Source: Miniphocaeibacter massiliensis
GTDB taxonomy: Bacteria; Bacillota; Clostridia; Tissierellales; Peptoniphilaceae
Reading direction: 5' to 3'
Length of the DNA: 64,000 nucleotides
Assembly (NCBI RefSeq): GCF_900232905.1
Contig: NZ_OCTQ01000003.1
Span: forward strand, 124,001 to 188,000
Shown here: positions 24,897 to 34,758 of the stretch, piece after piece
Numbering within the stretch: position 1 is the stretch's first letter
Layout: each line of letters opens with the position of its first letter
Position numbers and translations under genes: made by a program
Notes under the pieces: model-generated
What the model was told of the DNA's origin: nothing
Databases searched by the model: none
What the model saw: the letters and a program-made list of their open reading frames with translations, nothing else

Positions 24897-27236
24897 ATGA
24901 AAAGAAAATCAAAAAGTATAATTTATATATTGTTTATAATTTTATTGTGCGTAGGATTTAATAAAACTTCTTTTGCAGAAAATGAAAAAATTTGGATTTA
25001 TAATAATGAATTTACAGAAACAATATCTATAGATAAAGAGAAGAATTTCAAAGTAGATATTGATTTATCAAATGGTTTTATAGATGAAGAAATAATAATT
25101 AAATTACCAGAGGAAATAAAGTATATACCTAATAAAAACAATGAACAATTTATAGAAACAGAAGACAATACGAATAATATTAGAGTAGTTAGGAAAAATA
25201 GTGATATTGAATTGATAACCTTGGAATTAGAGGTAACATCAATAGGTGAATATAATATATTAGCTGAGTCAACAAATGAACAACGAAAAATACCTTCGTT
25301 AAAAATTTCTGTTAAAGCTGAAGCGGAAGATGAAGATAATAGATTGCTAAATTATAGTATTCTAAGATCAAATTTAAGAGCGACAGCTCCTCCAACATCA
25401 GATTTTAATGTTTTAGATTACTTTGTAGTTCCTAACTTAGGTTCCGCAACTAATGCTGCATATCCTGACAATACTTACAAAAATATGGTTACTTTAACAA
25501 ATGATGAAAAAGAGAAATTTGGAGTAATGTGGGGAAAGCCAGTTATTAGTCTGGAAGAAGATTTTGAAATAGAGGGACATGTATATTTATATAGTGAAAA
25601 TGATTCTCAACATCCAGCAGACGGACTTACTTTTACAATACATGGTGACCCTAAACAGCATAAGGCATATGGTACTAAGGGATGGGGACTAGGTGTTTAT
25701 GGTTATACAGACTCAGGGAGTCCAGCATATGGACCAACGCCATTAATTTCTAATGCATTAACATTTGAAATGGACTCTTATTGGAACAGCTCTTATTCTG
25801 AGAGAGAGTTGCCAATTGGAGGTAATGGAACTCAAGAAGGCGGAGATTACCCAGGACATATTGCAGTAGTAGAAACTAATTTACATGCAAAAAAACCTAT
25901 ATCAATTCTAGCAAGAGGATATGGTGAGATTTTACATCAAAAAGCTCAGGTGGCTAATGTATTAGATCCTTTAGCCAGAGATAGTTGGAGAAAGTTTGAA
26001 TTTCAATGGATTGCAGCTACTAAAACAGCTGTATATAAATTAGAAGGATTTAATGAGATTCATTATACCATTGAAGATTTAAATAAAACATTTGGTGGGA
26101 GTGATGTAATCTTTGGATTTACGGCATCCACAGGAGATAAAAGAGCATACCATAAAGTAGCATTTACTAAATTACCAGGTGCTCCTGTTAATATTTATTA
26201 TAAAGATATTAATACAAAGGAAGATATAGAACCGTATTTAGAAAAAATAGGAGACATTAATGAACCATGGACAAGTGAAAAAAAAGATATAGAAGGTTAT
26301 AAATTTGTTGAAGTAGAAGGAGAGACAGAAGGGGTTTTCACAAGTAAAGAGCAAATTGTAACTTATTATTATACAAAAGTAAGTGAGATAGACATATTAA
26401 AAAAAGATATGGAAAATAACTTGTTAAAAGGTGCTAAATTTAATCTATCAGGAAATGAATATAATGTAACGTTGCCATTAGACGGAGAACCAATAGATAC
26501 TTTTGTATTTAAAGATTTACTTCCAGGGGAATATATTTTAACAGAAGTAGAAGAGCCAGATGGTTATAGAAAAATAGAAAATTCAATTTCAATTGTTATA
26601 TCTAGTAACGGAGATATAACAGTAAACAATAGTGAAGAAAACATAACAATAACTGAAAATATAAAGCATAAGCTTAGTTTAGATATAAAAAACGAAAAAA
26701 AAATGGAGCCGTTTTCATTTTATAAAATAGATGAAAAAGGAAATTCAATGGAAGGAGTAGAGTTTACGTTATACGAATGTTTGAATCAAGATAGTAGTCA
26801 CACCCATTTAGAGTTTAAAGGAGAAGCTGTTACAGGATGCTGGCAAAAAAAATTAGATACAATTAGTGAAAGTGATGGATTAGTATCTTTTGGAAATTTA
26901 AAAGATGGAAAATATTTATTAGTAGAGACAAGCACTTTAAATGGTTATGAACTACCTACAGGTTATTGGGAAATTAATATTGATTCTTCTAAGGAAAATA
27001 TAGAAGAACGTATTAAAATAATAGCAAGAGGTTCAAAACTTCCACCTGCATTTAAAATCAATCATGAAACTAATGAACTAAGTTTACCAAATTATCCAGT
27101 TATTATTTTACCAAAATCTGGAAACTTAGAACTGATAATAACTACAATATTAGGTATAGTTACTATAGGTAGTGGATTTTTATACTTTATAGCAAGTGAG
27201 AAACAGAAAAAACAAATAAAAAATTATAAAAAATAA
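24897..27236 (+). CDS. LPXTG-type pilus adhesin with L-type lectin-like and SpaA domains
   Basis: A 779-residue surface protein; the ATG at 24897 has an AAAGGGGG site, and an in-frame TTG upstream is rejected. Order: signal peptide (1-27), a beta-rich region (30-150), an L-type-lectin-like domain (about 170-428, with FEIEGHVYLYSEN, GLTFTIHGD and LTFEMDSYW), a MucBP-like repeat (about 428-490), two SpaA/Cna-B-like domains (about 496-600 and 602-715), then the sorting signal LPKSG (about 740), a hydrophobic helix and a basic tail. First gene of a pilus operon, so it is likely the tip or minor adhesin. A carbohydrate ligand is plausible from the lectin-like domain but unproven. Confidence 0.85.
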   Translation: MKRKSKSIIYILFIILLCVGFNKTSFAENEKIWIYNNEFTETISIDKEKNFKVDIDLSNGFIDEEIIIKLPEEIKYIPNKNNEQFIETEDNTNNIRVVRKNSDIELITLELEVTSIGEYNILAESTNEQRKIPSLKISVKAEAEDEDNRLLNYSILRSNLRATAPPTSDFNVLDYFVVPNLGSATNAAYPDNTYKNMVTLTNDEKEKFGVMWGKPVISLEEDFEIEGHVYLYSENDSQHPADGLTFTIHGDPKQHKAYGTKGWGLGVYGYTDSGSPAYGPTPLISNALTFEMDSYWNSSYSERELPIGGNGTQEGGDYPGHIAVVETNLHAKKPISILARGYGEILHQKAQVANVLDPLARDSWRKFEFQWIAATKTAVYKLEGFNEIHYTIEDLNKTFGGSDVIFGFTASTGDKRAYHKVAFTKLPGAPVNIYYKDINTKEDIEPYLEKIGDINEPWTSEKKDIEGYKFVEVEGETEGVFTSKEQIVTYYYTKVSEIDILKKDMENNLLKGAKFNLSGNEYNVTLPLDGEPIDTFVFKDLLPGEYILTEVEEPDGYRKIENSISIVISSNGDITVNNSEENITITENIKHKLSLDIKNEKKMEPFSFYKIDEKGNSMEGVEFTLYECLNQDSSHTHLEFKGEAVTGCWQKKLDTISESDGLVSFGNLKDGKYLLVETSTLNGYELPTGYWEINIDSSKENIEERIKIIARGSKLPPAFKINHETNELSLPNYPVIILPKSGNLELIITTILGIVTIGSGFLYFIASEKQKKQIKNYKK

Positions 27237-27246
27237 GGAGAATATC

Positions 27247-28824
27247 ATGAAAAAAAGAATATTTAAGATTAGTCCGATAATCCTAACGATAATGTTATTG
27301 TTTGGATCGCTGTTATCTTTTAGAGTAGACTCAAAAGCTGACTCTTTACCACCAGAAAAAGGTAATTTATATATTCACAAATATTATTTAGAGGATTTAG
27401 ATTTGGCAGGAGAACCTAATAAAGGGGAAGAATTAGACAAATCCAAAATTCCTAGTTCAGCAATACCTTTACCAGGAATAACTTTTAAACTTTACAAAGT
27501 ATCGCCAGATGCAAATGGAGATTATCCTAGAGGAAAGAATATTGTATTAAATGGAGAAACTTCAATAACGGATGAAGGAAAAACTTATAATATAACTCCA
27601 GCAGGTTCAATAACAAGTGGAAATGATGGAATAGCATTATCTGGTGAACTGGATAGAGGGGTTTATTTGGTTGTGGAACAAAAGTCAGCTACAATTTCAA
27701 TTCAAGGAAAAGATGTAGATGTAAATCCAGTGGATCCTTTTGTAGTTAGTGTTCCAATGACTAATCCAACAGGAACAGGATGGATGGAAAATGTTCATGT
27801 TTATCCTAAGAACGAAGGATTAGTAACAGAAAAAATAGTAGAAACAACTTTATCTAATAATATTGGAGACACTGTTTCATATAGAATAAATGCTAAGGTT
27901 CCAAATGGAATATATGATGAAGATGCTACAATTGATGGGAAAATCAAGTATTCTATTAAAGATACATTAGACGAAGCATTAACGTTAAATACAAATTCTA
28001 TAAAGGTTTATTTAACAGATTCAGAAAAAGCAGATGTAACCAATGGAAATTTATTAATTAAAGATACAGATTATACTGTTAGTGAAAACTTCATAGTAGA
28101 CTTCACTAGAGCAGGACGTAATAAATTATCAAATAGTAAATATTTAGCAGTTACTTTTGATACAGTTATAAATAATAAAATTCTTGACAAAGAAGTAACT
28201 AGAGTTGGAAACAAAGCGACTACTAATTTTACTAACAAAAATGGGGATGAGTTTGAGAAAGAAACTCCAACTGTAAATGTACACACTTCAACAATTAAGA
28301 TAAAGAAAATTTCATCTAGAGATAGTGGTCAACTATTAGATGGTGTAGAATTTAAGATTGCAAGTAGTGAAGACAATGCTAAGAACAGCAAGTTTTTAAG
28401 AAAAGATAGTAATGGTAACATACTAGATGTAGGTGATGTTGGATATGATACAGCAACAGATTGGGTAGAAACTACAACAGCAAATGGAATTGCAAAGTTT
28501 GCTGGTATTAAAGGGTATACTTCTACAGTTACAGATGGTGTAGAATCTGACATAAAATATTTAAGTTATTGGTTGGTAGAAACTAAGGCAAAAGAAGGAT
28601 TTAACTTGCTTGATACTCCAGTCAAAGCTACATTTGACGAAAGTAGTTCTACTGGAGAAGGAGCAACATATACCATAGAATCCACTATTAAAAACAGTCC
28701 TAAAGGATTATTACCAAGGACAGGTAGTAATATAGCTATAATACTTACTGTTTTAGGTATTGTATTTTTAGGATTTGGAGTTATAGTACAAATTTTTTCT
28801 AAAAAGAAACACAATGTTAAATAG
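27247..28824 (+). CDS. Sortase-assembled major pilin (SpaH/EbpB-like backbone)
   Basis: A 525-residue backbone pilin. Signal peptide (1-31), D1-like domain, pilin motif WMENVHVYPKN (about 178-188) whose Lys forms the inter-subunit isopeptide bond, an isopeptide-forming D2 fold (IVETTLSNNIGDTVSYRI onward), an E-box-like YWLVETKAKEGF (about 440) in the last Cna-B domain, then LPRTG (about 488), a hydrophobic helix and a basic tail. Class C sortases join the LPXTG Thr of one subunit to the pilin-motif Lys of the next. It lies 10 bp after the adhesin and upstream of the sortase. Confidence 0.92.
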   Translation: MKKRIFKISPIILTIMLLFGSLLSFRVDSKADSLPPEKGNLYIHKYYLEDLDLAGEPNKGEELDKSKIPSSAIPLPGITFKLYKVSPDANGDYPRGKNIVLNGETSITDEGKTYNITPAGSITSGNDGIALSGELDRGVYLVVEQKSATISIQGKDVDVNPVDPFVVSVPMTNPTGTGWMENVHVYPKNEGLVTEKIVETTLSNNIGDTVSYRINAKVPNGIYDEDATIDGKIKYSIKDTLDEALTLNTNSIKVYLTDSEKADVTNGNLLIKDTDYTVSENFIVDFTRAGRNKLSNSKYLAVTFDTVINNKILDKEVTRVGNKATTNFTNKNGDEFEKETPTVNVHTSTIKIKKISSRDSGQLLDGVEFKIASSEDNAKNSKFLRKDSNGNILDVGDVGYDTATDWVETTTANGIAKFAGIKGYTSTVTDGVESDIKYLSYWLVETKAKEGFNLLDTPVKATFDESSSTGEGATYTIESTIKNSPKGLLPRTGSNIAIILTVLGIVFLGFGVIVQIFSKKKHNVK

Positions 28825-28836
28825 ATATTAGATATA

Positions 28837-28880
28837 GTAAAATAGAGGTTGAGCTATTAGTGGATCAATCTCTATTTTAC
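28837..28880 (+). other. Long hairpin between pilin and sortase genes
   Basis: Two 16-nt arms (28837-28852 and 28865-28880) pair with a single G-T wobble around a 12-nt loop. It is followed by TTAAGGAG rather than a T tract, so it is not a standard terminator. It may protect the upstream pilin mRNA end or reduce sortase expression relative to pilin. Confidence 0.7.
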
Positions 28881-28894
28881 TTAAGGAGTTCATT

Positions 28895-29728
28895 ATGAGG
28901 CGTATATTACTTACATTATCATTTATAATACTTGGGCTTGGGTTAATAGCATATCCTCAAATTAGTAAACACATATACGATAAGAATATGGACAGTGAAA
29001 TATTAAGCTATGAAAAAGAAGTTACTAATGCTGAAAAAAAGAAAATAGAAGAAGAATGGGAAAAAGCCATTATCTATAATCAAAACTTAAAAGGAAACCC
29101 AGTAAGAGATCCATTTATAGAAGGAAGTGGAAGAGCATTACCTGAAAATTATCTAAATGTTTTAAATTTCCCAAATAATTCAATGGGATATATAGAGATA
29201 CCAAAGATAAATATTAAATTACCTATTTATCATGGTACTAGTGAGGAAACATTACAAAAAGGCATAGGACATATGGAAGGTACTACTTTACCTATTGGAG
29301 GGAAAGAAAATCACAGTGTATTGACTGGACACTCAGGGCTGGCTCATTCTAAGATGTTTACAGATTTAACGGAATTGAAATATGGGGATTTGTTTTTTAT
29401 AAAAGTATTAGATGAAACATTTGCATATAAAGTAGATCAAATAAAAACTGTTTTACCTGATAATCTAAAATATATTGAATTAGAAAAAGAAGATTTTGTA
29501 ACATTAATAACTTGTACACCATATGGGGTAAATTCTCATAGACTACTAGTTAGAGGAGTACGTACTGAATATAACCAAAAAGAGAAAGATAGTATTAAGT
29601 CTTACAATAATGAATCTGAAGCTGATAGAAAATTAAAAAAAGTTATTATTATAACTAGTATTATAATGACTATCTTAATTATTATTGCATTAATACTAAA
29701 AAGATTTAAATATAATAAGCTGAAATAG
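28895..29728 (+). CDS. Class C sortase (pilus polymerase)
   Basis: A 277-residue transpeptidase with an N-terminal membrane anchor (about 1-22), a lid-like linker, the catalytic His in LTGHSGLAHSKMF (about 146), Cys in TLITCTPYG (about 206) and Arg in SHRLLVRG (about 222), and a C-terminal membrane helix (about 250-270). Two membrane segments and the lid are class C traits. It polymerises the pilin and adhesin encoded just upstream on the outer face of the membrane. No housekeeping class A sortase is present in the window. Confidence 0.93.
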   Translation: MRRILLTLSFIILGLGLIAYPQISKHIYDKNMDSEILSYEKEVTNAEKKKIEEEWEKAIIYNQNLKGNPVRDPFIEGSGRALPENYLNVLNFPNNSMGYIEIPKINIKLPIYHGTSEETLQKGIGHMEGTTLPIGGKENHSVLTGHSGLAHSKMFTDLTELKYGDLFFIKVLDETFAYKVDQIKTVLPDNLKYIELEKEDFVTLITCTPYGVNSHRLLVRGVRTEYNQKEKDSIKSYNNESEADRKLKKVIIITSIIMTILIIIALILKRFKYNKLK

Positions 29729-29788
29729 AGATAAGAATCTTTAATAATTTTAAATAAATTAAGAAATGACTATGTAATAATTAATAGT

Positions 29789-29817
29789 AAAAAAGCAGGT
29801 GTTACCTGCTTTTTTTT
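29789..29817. terminator. Bidirectional terminator after the pilus operon
   Basis: AAAAAAGCAGGT/ACCTGCTTTTTT with a 3-nt loop. The stop of the minus-strand ECF gene falls in the loop and right arm. Confidence 0.85.
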
Positions 29818-30374
29818 GATTTTATTATAGCTAAACAAATAATACTTACAAGTATAGTAGTCACTATTATCTCAAAAGGTGCATTAGTTGCGGCTATTCC
29901 AATTAAAACAGTAGCAGCACTTACTCCTTCTTTCAAGTTACTTATTTTGTCAGCGAAAAATATGTATGCTATGCCAAGTACTCCGACAGTATTTACAATA
30001 GCTCCAACAGCCCCGCAAATAGATAGGGAGATTAGATTTTTTATTTTAGTATCCTTAAGAAATTTATATAAATATCCTGAAACAATACCTATTAAAATTC
30101 TAGGTAATACTGATACTAACGGATTATGAAACATAAATGAAAGCAATGTAGGAGCAGTTAGATTTTGAAACAAAGAAAATAGTCCAAAAACAAGACCTAC
30201 AAATCCACCAACTAAAGGACCTCCAATTATAGCTCCAATTATAGTAGGAATAGGAAGAGTGGTTACTTTTACAATTCCAAGAGGTATATATCCAAGAGGT
30301 GTTAAACCGAGTAATATGGTAAGGCCTGAAAGTAATCCAATTATAGACATTTTCTGTGTTGTAAGTTTTTTCAT
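29802..30374 (-). CDS. ECF transporter substrate-binding (S) component
   Basis: A 190-residue membrane protein of about six helices, beginning with a short basic stretch and an LLSGLTILLGLTPLGYIPLG helix typical of ECF S components in the PanT/ThiW-like group, followed by GAIIGGPLVGGFVGLVFGLFS. Such proteins capture a vitamin or trace nutrient and dock on a shared EcfAAT module, which is not here. No riboswitch was recognised in the 124-bp upstream gap, so pantothenate or another substrate cannot be assigned. It is divergent from murA. Confidence 0.82.
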   Translation of the reverse strand: MKKLTTQKMSIIGLLSGLTILLGLTPLGYIPLGIVKVTTLPIPTIIGAIIGGPLVGGFVGLVFGLFSLFQNLTAPTLLSFMFHNPLVSVLPRILIGIVSGYLYKFLKDTKIKNLISLSICGAVGAIVNTVGVLGIAYIFFADKISNLKEGVSAATVLIGIAATNAPFEIIVTTILVSIICLAIIKSKKSR

Positions 30375-30423
30375 AATTAATCCTTCCTCATTAAAATAAA
30401 TGTAGATTTTTTGTAGTATTCTA

Positions 30424-30429
30424 ATTATA
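30424..30429 (-). promoter_or_regulatory. Extended -10 box for the ECF S component gene
   Basis: On the minus strand TGG followed by a perfect TATAAT, 50 bp before the start codon; the -35 region is poor. It lies only 22 bp from the oppositely oriented murA box. Confidence 0.45.
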
Positions 30430-30450
30430 CCAATAAATTTATCTTTATGA

Positions 30451-30456
30451 TATAAT
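30451..30456 (+). promoter_or_regulatory. Extended -10 box for murA
   Basis: TGA followed by a perfect TATAAT, 43 bp before the chosen murA start; no good -35 hexamer, as allowed for extended -10 promoters. Confidence 0.5.
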
Positions 30457-30498
30457 ATTTTCTGGAATACAAGGAAATAATAACATTTGGAGGAAGAT

Positions 30499-31764
30499 TT
30501 GGAAAAAATTGTAGTAAGTAATAGTGGGCAATTAAAAGGCTCAGTTTATATAGATGGTGCAAAAAATGCAGCGCTACCAATTATAGCTGCTTCTTTACTA
30601 GGAACAGAACCTATAATATTAAATAATGTTCCAAAGTTAAGTGATATAGAAGTAATATTAGAAGTGTTACAGTCTTTAGGTGCAAAAATAGAACATTTAG
30701 ATAAGAATTCTGTAAAAATAGATTCTTCAAATTTAAATGGATATGAGGCTCCAAGAGATCTTATGAATAGAATGAGAGCATCTTTTTTAGTTATGGGACC
30801 ACTACTAGCTAGATTTGGCAAGACTATGACATATTTACCAGGAGGATGTGCTATAGGAAAGAGACCTATAGACTTACATTTAAAAGGATTTAAAGCTTTA
30901 GGTGCAGAAATCCATGAAGGTATAGACAAAGTTGAAGCTATATCTAAAGATGGATTAAAGGGAGATATTATTTATATAGACTTTCCGTCAGTAGGAGCTA
31001 CTCAAAATATAATTATGGCAGCTACACTTGCAGAAGGTGAAACTATAATTGAAAATGCAGCAAAAGAACCTGAAATAATAGATTTGGTTAACTTTTTAAA
31101 CAAATTAGGAGCTAATATAAAAGGTGCTGGTACATCTGCTATTAGAATAAAAGGTGTAGAAAAACTATATGGTGGAGAACATACAATAATACCAGATAGA
31201 ATTGAGGCAGCAACATTTATGATAGCTTCAGCAATCACTAATGGAGATATTGTTGTTGAAAATTGTATAGCAAATCACGTAATGCCAATAATAGCTAAGT
31301 TAAAAGAAGTTGGATGTAAGGTAATAATAAACGAAGATAAAGATGAGCTTAGAGTTATTGGAACAGATAAAATAGTTGGAACAGATATAAAGACTTTGCC
31401 TTATCCAGGATTTCCAACAGATGCTCAAGCCCAATTTATGGCACTGTTAACTATTGCAGATGGGCAATCTAAAGTAACAGAAACAGTTTTTGAAAATAGA
31501 TTTATGCATGTAGATGAACTTTTAAGAATGGGAGCAATTATAGCAACAGATGCTAGAGAAGCCAGAATTGCTGGAGTTCCTAAATTAAAAGGAGCAGAAG
31601 TTAAGGCTACGGACTTAAGGGCTGGTGCAGCGTTAATATTAGCAGGATTAGTTGCAGAAGGAAAAACTTATATATCTGACATATACCATATTGACAGAGG
31701 GTATGACGATATTGTTGGAAAAATGAGAAGCTTAGGAGCTAAAATAGATAGAATAAATGACTAA
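30499..31764 (+). CDS. murA: UDP-N-acetylglucosamine 1-carboxyvinyltransferase
   Basis: A 421-residue enzyme for the first committed step of peptidoglycan synthesis, transferring enolpyruvate from PEP to UDP-GlcNAc. It shows KNAALPIIAASLL at the N terminus, the catalytic Cys loop GGCAIGKRPIDLH (about residue 117, the fosfomycin target) and LRAGAALILAGL near the end. The start is TTG at 30499 with GGAGGA at 30489-30494; an in-frame TTG at 30487 overlaps that ribosome site. Low-GC Gram-positives often carry two MurA paralogues; only one is seen here. Confidence 0.94.
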   Translation: MEKIVVSNSGQLKGSVYIDGAKNAALPIIAASLLGTEPIILNNVPKLSDIEVILEVLQSLGAKIEHLDKNSVKIDSSNLNGYEAPRDLMNRMRASFLVMGPLLARFGKTMTYLPGGCAIGKRPIDLHLKGFKALGAEIHEGIDKVEAISKDGLKGDIIYIDFPSVGATQNIIMAATLAEGETIIENAAKEPEIIDLVNFLNKLGANIKGAGTSAIRIKGVEKLYGGEHTIIPDRIEAATFMIASAITNGDIVVENCIANHVMPIIAKLKEVGCKVIINEDKDELRVIGTDKIVGTDIKTLPYPGFPTDAQAQFMALLTIADGQSKVTETVFENRFMHVDELLRMGAIIATDAREARIAGVPKLKGAEVKATDLRAGAALILAGLVAEGKTYISDIYHIDRGYDDIVGKMRSLGAKIDRIND

Positions 31765-31791
31765 ATGGAAAACTAGCGTTTCCATTTTTTT
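31763..31791 (+). terminator. Terminator after murA
   Basis: AAATGGAAA/TTTCCATTT stem, 7-nt loop, then a T run. It ends 19 bp before recD2. Confidence 0.75.
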
Positions 31792-31809
31792 GTTATATGG
31801 AGAATTATC

Positions 31810-34038
31810 ATGGAAATAGAAGGAATAATAGAAAATATAATTTTTTCAAATGATGAAAATGGATATAAAGTTATGAAATTAGAAACAACAGATGGAGATA
31901 TTACAGCTGTTGGGATATTACCTAATGTTGTGGTTGGAGATAGTTTGAAAATTGAAGGGGACTTTATATTTCATGACAAGTATGGAGAACAAATTAAAAT
32001 TGAATCTTTTGAAATAATTACAGGTACTTCTATAATTTCCATTGAAAAATATTTGTCTTCAAGAGTTCTTCCACATATTGGTAAAAAAATGGCAAAAAGA
32101 ATAGTGTCTAAATTTGGTACAGATACATTAGATATTTTAAAGCATAATCCAGCAAGATTAATGGAAGTTGAAGGAATAGGAAAGAAAAAATACGAAGATA
32201 TTTATGAAGCATTAGAAGAGGAATTAAAGACACAAGATATTTTAATATTTCTTCAAGGTCTTGGAATATCAATAGGACAATCACAAAAAATTATAAAAGA
32301 GTATGGGGAAGAAACAATTGCTAAAGTAGAGAGTAACCCATATCAACTGATAAATGATATTTGGGGCATAGGATTTAAAACGGCAGATGAAATTGCATTT
32401 AAAAATAATATAGATAAAAATTCGCCATTTAGAATAAAGGCAGCTTTTAATTACTTTTTACAAAACGAAGCAAATCAAAACGGAAATTGTTATATGCCAT
32501 ATGAAGAATCGTTAAATAAGGTTTCAAATCTTCTAAATTTAGAAGCATCAATGGTTGAAGATTTAGTTACAGAAATGGTAATAGAAAATATTATTATAGT
32601 TGATGAAATAAATAATGAAAAAATAATTTATGAACCTTATTATTATAATAGTGAACTAAAAGTAGCAGGAATGTTTTCTAAGATTTTAGTTAATGATAAA
32701 ATTGAAACAAATATAGATTGTGAAAAAGAGATAGAAAAATTAAAAAATAATGAGAAATTTGTATTTGCAGAAGAACAAATAAAAGCTATAGAGTCAGCCA
32801 TTAATGAAAATATACTGGTAATTACAGGTGGACCAGGAACAGGAAAAACTACAATAGTAAAAAATATAGTAGATATTTACTTGCTAAATGGTTTAAAAGT
32901 TATACTTACAGCACCAACTGGTAGAGCTGCAAAAAGGTTAGAGCAAAGTTGTAATTATCCAGCAAAAACAATACATCGACTTTTAGGATACATGCCTGTA
33001 GATAGTGGTAGAGGGATGATTTTTGACCATAATGAAGATAATCCCTTGGATACAGATATCCTTATTATAGATGAATCTTCTATGATAGATTTAATACTCT
33101 TAGAAAATTTACTAAAGGGTATAGGAGAGGGAACAAAAATTATTTTTGTAGGCGATATTGATCAACTTCCTTCAGTAGGTGCAGGAAATATATTAAAAGA
33201 TATTATTAAGTCGAAATTAGTAACAACTATAAAACTTAATAAAATTTTTAGACAAGGTGAAAATAGTAATATAGTTGTAAATGCCCATAAAATTAACAAG
33301 GGAGAATTTCCAATATTAAATGAAAAAGATAAAGATTTCTTTTTTATTAATGGAAATAATAATATTTTAACCCAAAAAACTCTAATAAATTTAGTAGCTA
33401 AAAGATTACCAGAATATTATGGATTTAAAAATTTAGAAGATATTCAAGTTCTAACTCCAATGAAAAAGGGAGAGATTGGAACAGTTGAACTAAATACAAA
33501 ATTACAAGAAGTATTAAATCCGAAGACTCCCTTAGTAGAAGAAATAAAATATGGAGATAAGTTATTTAGGGAAAATGACAAGGTAATGCAAATTAAAAAT
33601 AACTATAACAAGGAATTTAAAAGCCAAAATGGACAAGATGGTTTAGGAGTTTTTAATGGAGATTTTGGGATTATAAAAAAAATAGATAATTATGATAATA
33701 AAGTAGAAGTATTATTTGATAACGAAAGAATAGTTGGATATACAGTAAAAGAATTAGAAGAATTGTCATTATCATATGCTATTACAATTCATAAATCTCA
33801 AGGAAGTGAATTTCCTGTAGTAGTTATTCCTTTAGGAGCTGGACCTTATATGTTAATGACAAGAAATTTAATATATACAGCTATAACCAGAGCTAAAAAT
33901 TTGGTTGTTTTAGTTGGAGAAGTTAAATATTTAAAAAATATGATAAATAATACACATATAGCAAAAAGAAACTCTACGTTAGCTAGTAGAATAAGAGAGT
34001 ATTATAATTTATATAAAGGTGTAATAGATGGGGATTAA
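31810..34038 (+). CDS. recD2: RecD2-type 5'-3' DNA helicase (SF1B)
   Basis: A 742-residue helicase: an N-terminal OB-like region, helix-hairpin-helix repeats (LMEVEGIGKKKYEDI and similar), then the motor with Walker A ITGGPGTGKTT (about 338-348), motif II LIIDESSM, motif III GDIDQLPSVGAGN and C-terminal AITIHKSQGSEFP and YTAITRAKN. The length and N-terminal extension identify RecD2, which acts in DNA repair without RecBC. It overlaps the comF-like gene by 11 bases, so the two form an operon. Confidence 0.93.
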   Translation: MEIEGIIENIIFSNDENGYKVMKLETTDGDITAVGILPNVVVGDSLKIEGDFIFHDKYGEQIKIESFEIITGTSIISIEKYLSSRVLPHIGKKMAKRIVSKFGTDTLDILKHNPARLMEVEGIGKKKYEDIYEALEEELKTQDILIFLQGLGISIGQSQKIIKEYGEETIAKVESNPYQLINDIWGIGFKTADEIAFKNNIDKNSPFRIKAAFNYFLQNEANQNGNCYMPYEESLNKVSNLLNLEASMVEDLVTEMVIENIIIVDEINNEKIIYEPYYYNSELKVAGMFSKILVNDKIETNIDCEKEIEKLKNNEKFVFAEEQIKAIESAINENILVITGGPGTGKTTIVKNIVDIYLLNGLKVILTAPTGRAAKRLEQSCNYPAKTIHRLLGYMPVDSGRGMIFDHNEDNPLDTDILIIDESSMIDLILLENLLKGIGEGTKIIFVGDIDQLPSVGAGNILKDIIKSKLVTTIKLNKIFRQGENSNIVVNAHKINKGEFPILNEKDKDFFFINGNNNILTQKTLINLVAKRLPEYYGFKNLEDIQVLTPMKKGEIGTVELNTKLQEVLNPKTPLVEEIKYGDKLFRENDKVMQIKNNYNKEFKSQNGQDGLGVFNGDFGIIKKIDNYDNKVEVLFDNERIVGYTVKELEELSLSYAITIHKSQGSEFPVVVIPLGAGPYMLMTRNLIYTAITRAKNLVVLVGEVKYLKNMINNTHIAKRNSTLASRIREYYNLYKGVIDGD

Positions 34039-34699
34039 TATAAATGATTTATTATTCTTATCAGATGGATATTGTTATTGTTGTAAAGAAGAACTATATA
34101 ATAAAAAATATTTTTGTAGAACTTGTTTAGGACTTTTTGAATATGTAGATACTGTCAAAAGTATAGGAGAATACAAGTGTTACTCTCCATATTTATATAC
34201 AGGAAGGATTTCTGAATTAATACAAGAATTTAAGTTTAATAATTCAGTTTATTTGTATAAAGCATTTGGTGAACTCTTAGTAAATTATATAATAAATAAA
34301 GATATGAAATTTGACTCGTTGATTTCGGTACCTTTAACTAAGAAAAAGTTATCTAAAAGAGGATACAATCAATCTCAATTATTGGCAGAGTATATAGGGG
34401 ATAGATTAGGGATAGAAATTTTAAATAATATATTAATAAAAAACAAAAACACTAAAGATCAACATTTACTGAAAGTATCAGATAGAGCAAAAAATCTTAA
34501 GAATTCTTTTAGAGTAGTAAATGGAGATAAATTAAGGAACAAAAATATTCTTTTGATTGACGATATTATAACATCAGGCTATACAATAAAAACAATTTTA
34601 GATGTATTAGATAAATTTGAACCAGAAAGTATTAAAGCACTTACAATAGCTAGTTCAAAAATAGAAAGCAAATATAAATTTGATTTTAAGAATATTTAA
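34028..34699 (+). CDS. ComF-family phosphoribosyltransferase-like protein
   Basis: A 223-residue protein. The N-terminal zinc finger is CYCCKEELYNKKYFCRTC, followed by the ComF helices (YTGRISELIQEFKFNNS) and a type I phosphoribosyltransferase fold with LTKKKLSKRGYNQSQLLAEY and the PRPP loop ILLIDDIITSGYT. The family is linked to DNA uptake during competence and replication-fork functions. Its position after recD2 supports a role in DNA metabolism; com genes for a full uptake machine are not in view. Confidence 0.88.
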   Translation: MGININDLLFLSDGYCYCCKEELYNKKYFCRTCLGLFEYVDTVKSIGEYKCYSPYLYTGRISELIQEFKFNNSVYLYKAFGELLVNYIINKDMKFDSLISVPLTKKKLSKRGYNQSQLLAEYIGDRLGIEILNNILIKNKNTKDQHLLKVSDRAKNLKNSFRVVNGDKLRNKNILLIDDIITSGYTIKTILDVLDKFEPESIKALTIASSKIESKYKFDFKNI

Positions 34700-34758
34700 A
34701 GATAACTATCATAGAATAAAACTGTAATAACAAATAAGTTGTTTTAGGAGGGAATTTT

